Shown here in pieces: positions 6,427 to 9,487 of a stretch of DNA of 9,487 bases. Source of the stretch: Treponema sp. GTDB lineage: Bacteria > Spirochaetota > Spirochaetia > Treponematales > Breznakiellaceae. Both the position numbers and the translations under genes were made by a program. Where the stretch lies: the NCBI GenBank assembly GCA_031264395.1, contig JAISEB010000299.1:1-9487 (forward strand), given 5' to 3'. Within the stretch, counting starts at the first letter, position 1. Every line of letters begins with the position of its first letter. Below the pieces are notes generated by a model that saw nothing but the letters and a program-made list of their open reading frames with translations, searched no databases and was not told where the DNA came from.

Positions 6427-7631
6427 TGCGCGCCGTCAAGACCGCTGCGGCGGGCAGACTTCGCGGCAAAGCCAAGCAGGAGGACGCCCGCGGCAAGAAG
6501 AAGGGGAAAAACCGCCGCGGCAAGCACGCCCGTTTTGAGCGTTGTCCTGTTCATCACCGCGCCGGCAAGGCCGGGACCGGCGGCGCATCCCACGTCGCCC
6601 GAAAGGGCAAGCAGGGCGAACATGGCCGTTCCCCCCGACGGGAAAACCCTTGACGCAAGGCTGAAAGTTCCCGGCCACATAATCCCCACCGAAAGCCCCG
6701 AAACCGCGCAGCCCGCGAGCGAAAGAAAGGGATACGGCGAAAATACCGTGACAAAATAACTTGCCAGGCACAAAGCCGCCGCGCCGAAGAGTATCCGCTC
6801 AAGTTCAAGCTCGGTCTTCCTCGAGCCGAAAAAAACCCGCGAAAGGCCCATAAGAGCGGCAAAAGCGCAGGGGCCCAGAAGATCCCCGGCGGTTTTGGAA
6901 ACCTTAAGGCCCGCCTCGGCAAACAGCGATGCCCACTGGGACATGGCCTGCTCCGAAGCGCCTGAGGCTATCATCATGACAAAAAGAATGACGAATACTT
7001 TTTTGGAAAAGAGGACCCTGAGGGGAAACGCCTTGACGGCCCCTTCGTCCGAAAGGCTCTTCATGGGAACGGCCGCGAAGAAGAATATGTTCGCGAAGGG
7101 AAGCGCCGCCCAGAGCATGGGAAGATACCGCCAATCCGCCGTTCCGACAGTTGTAAAATACAGGGTGGAAAGCAGCACAACTCCCACATAGCCCCAGCAG
7201 TAGAACGAATGAAGCAGGGCCATGGCCGCCGATTTGTTGCCTGTGGGAAGGGCCTCCACAATGGGGCTCACTATTACTTCAAGAAGCCCGCCCCCCATGG
7301 CGTTGATCACCACGGCAATGACAAGCCCCGCGTAAGGAGGCATGACAAAGGGAAGGGTTCCCATGAGGAGGAGGCCCGCCGTACAGAAAATATGGGCGCT
7401 TACAGCCGCCGCCCTGTAGCCTATACGGTCGGCAAATTTTACCGCCGCGAGATCGACAAGAAGCTGTACGGTAAAATTAAGAGAAACAAGCAGCGCCAGT
7501 TTTCCCAATGAAACGTCAAACTGGCGCTGAAAAGTCAACAGCAGAAGCGATCCCAGATTGTTGACTATGGCCTGCGTCATGTAACCGGCATAACAGGCCG
7601 CCACGGTATGCCGGTATGAAAGCCTTTTCAT
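6423..7631 (-). CDS. major facilitator superfamily transporter
   Basis: 402 residues with about twelve hydrophobic segments in two halves of six, divided by a cytoplasmic loop at about 190-208 (MKSLSDEGAVKAFPLRVLFS). The loop between helices 2 and 3 carries KFADRIGYRAA (65-75), the MFS motif A, and the preceding helix has D60. AMALLHSFYCWGYVG (136-150) and ASEQAMSQWASLFAE (225-239) resemble FucP-like sugar permeases and related MFS groups, so a secondary transporter, perhaps for a sugar or organic acid, is likely. The substrate cannot be told from sequence. The ATG at 7631 starts a natural MFS N-terminus, but the nearest GGAGG is 17 bases upstream, unusually far; with 13 bases to the oadB stop, re-initiation is plausible. 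Its position just after the decarboxylase beta subunit hints at uptake or export of a carboxylate linked to that pathway; this is speculation. Confidence 0.86.
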   Translation of the reverse strand: MKRLSYRHTVAACYAGYMTQAIVNNLGSLLLLTFQRQFDVSLGKLALLVSLNFTVQLLVDLAAVKFADRIGYRAAAVSAHIFCTAGLLLMGTLPFVMPPYAGLVIAVVINAMGGGLLEVIVSPIVEALPTGNKSAAMALLHSFYCWGYVGVVLLSTLYFTTVGTADWRYLPMLWAALPFANIFFFAAVPMKSLSDEGAVKAFPLRVLFSKKVFVILFVMMIASGASEQAMSQWASLFAEAGLKVSKTAGDLLGPCAFAALMGLSRVFFGSRKTELELERILFGAAALCLASYFVTVFSPYPFLSLAGCAVSGLSVGIMWPGTFSLASRVFPSGGTAMFALLALSGDVGCAAGPGLAGAVMNRTTLKTGVLAAAVFPLLLAAGVLLLGFAAKSARRSGLDGAQ

Positions 7632-7644
7632 GCGGCCGCGCGGA

Positions 7645-9054
7645 TCAGCCTCCGTAAACGGCGATCATGACGCCCGCCGCGATGGCCGTTCCTATAACGC
7701 CCGCGACGTTGGGCCCCATGGCGTGCATCAGAAGGAAATTCCCCGGGTCGTCGTCAAGGCCGACCTTGTTGGAAACCCTGGCGGCCATGGGCACGGCGGA
7801 AACACCGGCCGAACCGATGAGCGGGTTGATCTTCTCTTTAAGGAAGAGGTTCATGAATTTGGCGACAAGAACCCCCGCGGCGGTCGCGATGGCGAACGCG
7901 ATAAGCCCCATCACAACGATAATGATGGAAGAAGGATTGAGGAATTTTTCCGGGGTCATCTGGCTGCCGACGCCCAGGGAAAGGAACATGGACACGATGT
8001 TCATGAGGGCGTTCTGCGACGTTTCGGAGAGCCGCTCCACCACGCCGCATTCCCTTATGAAGTTGCCGAACATGAGACAGCCGATAAGAGGGGCGGCCGC
8101 GGGAATAAGGAGCAGGGTCAGCACAAAAACCACGATGGGGAAAAACACCTTTTCCGTTTTGGACACGGGCCGCAGCTGTTTCATCCTGATAAGCCGCTCC
8201 TGTTTGGTGGTAAGGGCCTTCATGATGGGGGGCTGTATGATGGGAACGAGGGCCATGTAGGAATAGGCCGCCACCGCCACGGTGGCAAGAAGATGGGGGG
8301 CAAGCTTCGCCGCGACATAGATCGTGGTGGGACCGTCCGCGCCGCCGATGATCGACACCGCGCAGGCTTCCCTGAGGTTAAAGGCCACCTCAGGCAGGAA
8401 GTTGGCGACGCTGACGAAGAGCATGGTAGCGAACACCCCGAACTGGGCCGCCGCGCCGAGCAGGGCGGTTTTGGGGTTGGCGATAAGGGGGCCGAAATCG
8501 GTCATTGCCCCTATACCTATGAAAATGATTAGGGGAAAGAATTCGTTTCCCACGCCCGCCTTGTAGATAATATCCAGAAAACCCTGCCCCTCGCGGGTGC
8601 CGTCGGCCAAAAGATGGCCGGCCTCGCCCATTCCCGCCATGGGAATATTGACGAAGATGACGCCGAATCCTATGGGGACAAGCAGGAGCGGCTCAAATCC
8701 CTTTGCCACCCCAAGGTACACAATAAGAAAACCCACCGCGACCATGAGCAGTTCCTGCCAGCCCAGAACCGTGATGTCCTTGTTGGACGGGGTCCGTTTG
8801 GGCGTACTGTCGGTGATAAATTTGAATATGCCCGTCGTCTCGGCGATGTTGATGATGAAGCTCTTAAGGGAAACACGGGGTATGTTCTGGCTGTTGGGAA
8901 TGATACCTTCGAGGTTTCTGAAAGAAGGCAGTTCATCGGCCTCCGGGGCCCCCTGGGCGCCTGCCCTGGGCATAAAGGAAAATATAAAAGCGCCCGCTAC
9001 AATGACGAGGCACAACTTGGCAATCAGTACGGGGTTTTTTTTCAGGTCTGTCAT
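7645..9054 (-). CDS. oadB: Na+-translocating decarboxylase beta subunit (OadB/GcdB/MmdB family)
   Basis: 469 residues. The integral-membrane subunit takes carboxybiotin from the biotin carrier, decarboxylates it and pumps Na+ out, so oxaloacetate, methylmalonyl-CoA or glutaconyl-CoA breakdown energises the membrane. Family blocks: LGVAKGFEPLLLVPIGFG (114-131), GAMTDFGPLIANP (182-194), GGADGPTTIYVAAKLAPHL (237-255), SYMALVPIIQPPIMKALTT (265-283), KQLRPVSKTE (292-301) and GSAGVSAVPMAARVS (414-428). D240 in GGADG, and N410, G414, S419 and R426, fall at the spacing of the Klebsiella OadB functional residues (D203, N373, G377, S382, R389, from memory). The N-terminus is about 35 residues longer than that protein, with a hydrophobic segment at 10-28. 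ATG at 9054 is chosen because AAGGA lies seven bases upstream; an earlier Met would add 30 basic, unrelated residues. The 34-base gap to the biotinyl gene supports one complex. The substrate cannot be decided from this subunit. Confidence 0.95.
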   Translation of the reverse strand: MTDLKKNPVLIAKLCLVIVAGAFIFSFMPRAGAQGAPEADELPSFRNLEGIIPNSQNIPRVSLKSFIINIAETTGIFKFITDSTPKRTPSNKDITVLGWQELLMVAVGFLIVYLGVAKGFEPLLLVPIGFGVIFVNIPMAGMGEAGHLLADGTREGQGFLDIIYKAGVGNEFFPLIIFIGIGAMTDFGPLIANPKTALLGAAAQFGVFATMLFVSVANFLPEVAFNLREACAVSIIGGADGPTTIYVAAKLAPHLLATVAVAAYSYMALVPIIQPPIMKALTTKQERLIRMKQLRPVSKTEKVFFPIVVFVLTLLLIPAAAPLIGCLMFGNFIRECGVVERLSETSQNALMNIVSMFLSLGVGSQMTPEKFLNPSSIIIVVMGLIAFAIATAAGVLVAKFMNLFLKEKINPLIGSAGVSAVPMAARVSNKVGLDDDPGNFLLMHAMGPNVAGVIGTAIAAGVMIAVYGG

Positions 9055-9088
9055 GTTTCCATCCTTAATTCGGTTTACGTTTGGTTTA

Positions 9089-9487
9089 TCAGCCGATTTC
9101 GGCAATAGGCTGCTGAGAGGCAATCTGGACGCCCGGCTGTACAAGGAAATGAACCGTACCCGAAACGGTAGCCTTTATTTCCAGCTCCATCTTCATGGAC
9201 TCAATAATAACTACCGTGTCGCCCGAGACAACCTGCGCGCCTTCGTTTACCGCGTAGCGGAGCAGGGTTCCGGCAACAGGGGCGGGAATTACGGTGGAAG
9301 CCCCGCTTGGAGCGGAAACCGGGGAAACGGCTTCCGGCGGAGCGGCCCCGGCGGCCGGATCGGATACCGCCGCCGGAAGGGGAACGCCCGCCCCCAGGAT
9401 TTCGGCGACAGGCTGCTGGGAGGCTACCTGCGTGCCGGCCGGCACAAGGAAGTGTATTTTACCCGGAGCGGTGGACTTTATCTCCAG
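9089..9487 (-). CDS. protein with tandem biotinyl domains, decarboxylase biotin carrier (partial, N-terminus missing)
   Basis: The last 132 residues of a protein that runs off the right edge. The C-terminal domain (about the last 70 residues) is a complete biotinyl domain: VIPAPVAGTLLRYAV, NEGAQVVSGDTVVIIE, then the biotinylation motif ESMKMELE with its lysine codon at 9193-9191, then GTVHFLVQPGVQIASQQPIAEIG. Ahead of it, after an Ala/Pro/Ser-rich linker of about 35 residues, is the C-terminal half of a second, similar domain (LEIKSTAPGKIHFL, then VPAGTQVASQQPVAEI). In sodium-pump decarboxylases such a domain carries CO2 on biotin from the carboxyltransferase to the beta subunit, which is encoded next. 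This could be the tail of an OadA-type alpha subunit or a free-standing carrier; the missing part decides. In-frame GTG codons inside the window, such as that at 9445, are not credible starts because the domain fold continues upstream. Confidence 0.92.
   Translation of the reverse strand: MEIKSTAPGKIHFLVPAGTQVASQQPVAEILGAGVPLPAAVSDPAAGAAPPEAVSPVSAPSGASTVIPAPVAGTLLRYAVNEGAQVVSGDTVVIIESMKMELEIKATVSGTVHFLVQPGVQIASQQPIAEIG
9095..9184 (-). repeat. biotinyl half-domain repeat, copy A (C-terminal copy)
   Basis: A 90-base in-frame repeat, offset exactly 303 bases (101 codons) from copy B. By hand alignment the copies match at about 68 of 90 bases without gaps, and the encoded 30-residue stretches match at 20 positions. 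It encodes the C-terminal half of the intact biotinyl domain. Confidence 0.9.
9398..9487 (-). repeat. biotinyl half-domain repeat, copy B (upstream copy, cut by window edge)
   Basis: The partner of the repeat at 9095-9184. It encodes LEIKSTAPGKIHFL onwards. The codon matching the biotinylated lysine would begin seven bases beyond the right edge, so whether this copy can be biotinylated cannot be seen here. Confidence 0.9.

Noticed and set aside
7630..8532. A 300-codon plus-strand open frame opposite oadB
   Set aside because: The product is an implausible His/Gly/Asp/Arg-rich chain created by the reverse complement of membrane-helix codons; oadB is unambiguous.
9054..9144. A longer OadB start at 9144
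   Set aside because: It would overlap the end of the biotinyl gene by 56 bases and add about 30 unrelated residues; the ATG at 9054 has a good ribosome site and a natural N-terminus.

Overview
This is a GC-rich, densely coding chromosomal window, most likely from a treponeme-like spirochaete. The clues are the gene content, a GAF/HD-GYP protein with a long insert after its GYP motif, and a two-subunit-style sodium-pump decarboxylase. The lineage call is an inference from protein style, not a proof. There are no tRNA or rRNA genes, no CRISPR array and no recognisable mobile element, and no gap without a gene is longer than about 230 bases.

Left edge (1-769, plus strand): the 3' end of a class I mannose-6-phosphate isomerase is joined by a TAATG stop/start overlap to a complete UPF0178 (DUF188, YaiI/YqxD) gene. 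This pair converges on the next gene, which is on the minus strand.

787-2043 (minus): a cytoplasmic GAF + HD-GYP protein, a probable cyclic-di-GMP phosphodiesterase. It has its own leader of about 130 bases, and a candidate promoter there overlaps the U-tract of the upstream operon's terminator.

2185-9487 (minus): eight genes form one tightly packed run that ends at a strong intrinsic terminator (about 2171-2210). In transcription order they are: a protein with at least two tandem biotinyl domains (cut by the right edge); the beta subunit of a Na+-translocating decarboxylase (oadB); an MFS transporter; a Lnb/DUF4105 envelope protein; lipoyl synthase (lipA); a lipoate-protein ligase-like protein; a secreted protein of unknown function; and an 87-residue protein of unknown function. 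Gaps are 34, 13, -4, 5, -17, 3 and -4 bases, so most pairs are probably translationally coupled. The biotinyl protein and OadB should work together: CO2 on biotin is delivered to the membrane subunit, whose decarboxylation step exports Na+. LipA and the ligase build lipoyl cofactors on 2-oxoacid dehydrogenase or glycine-cleavage proteins encoded elsewhere. The common thread may be central carbon metabolism based on swinging-arm cofactors, but why these genes share a transcript with the transporter and envelope proteins is not clear.

Most worth a second look: the tandem biotinyl repeat at the right edge, the pairing of LipA with a single-domain ligase that lacks the LipM catalytic cysteine, the His/Asn-Cys signature in the DUF4105 protein, and the two unrecognised genes at the end of the operon, the second of which has a GTG start inside its neighbour's stop.
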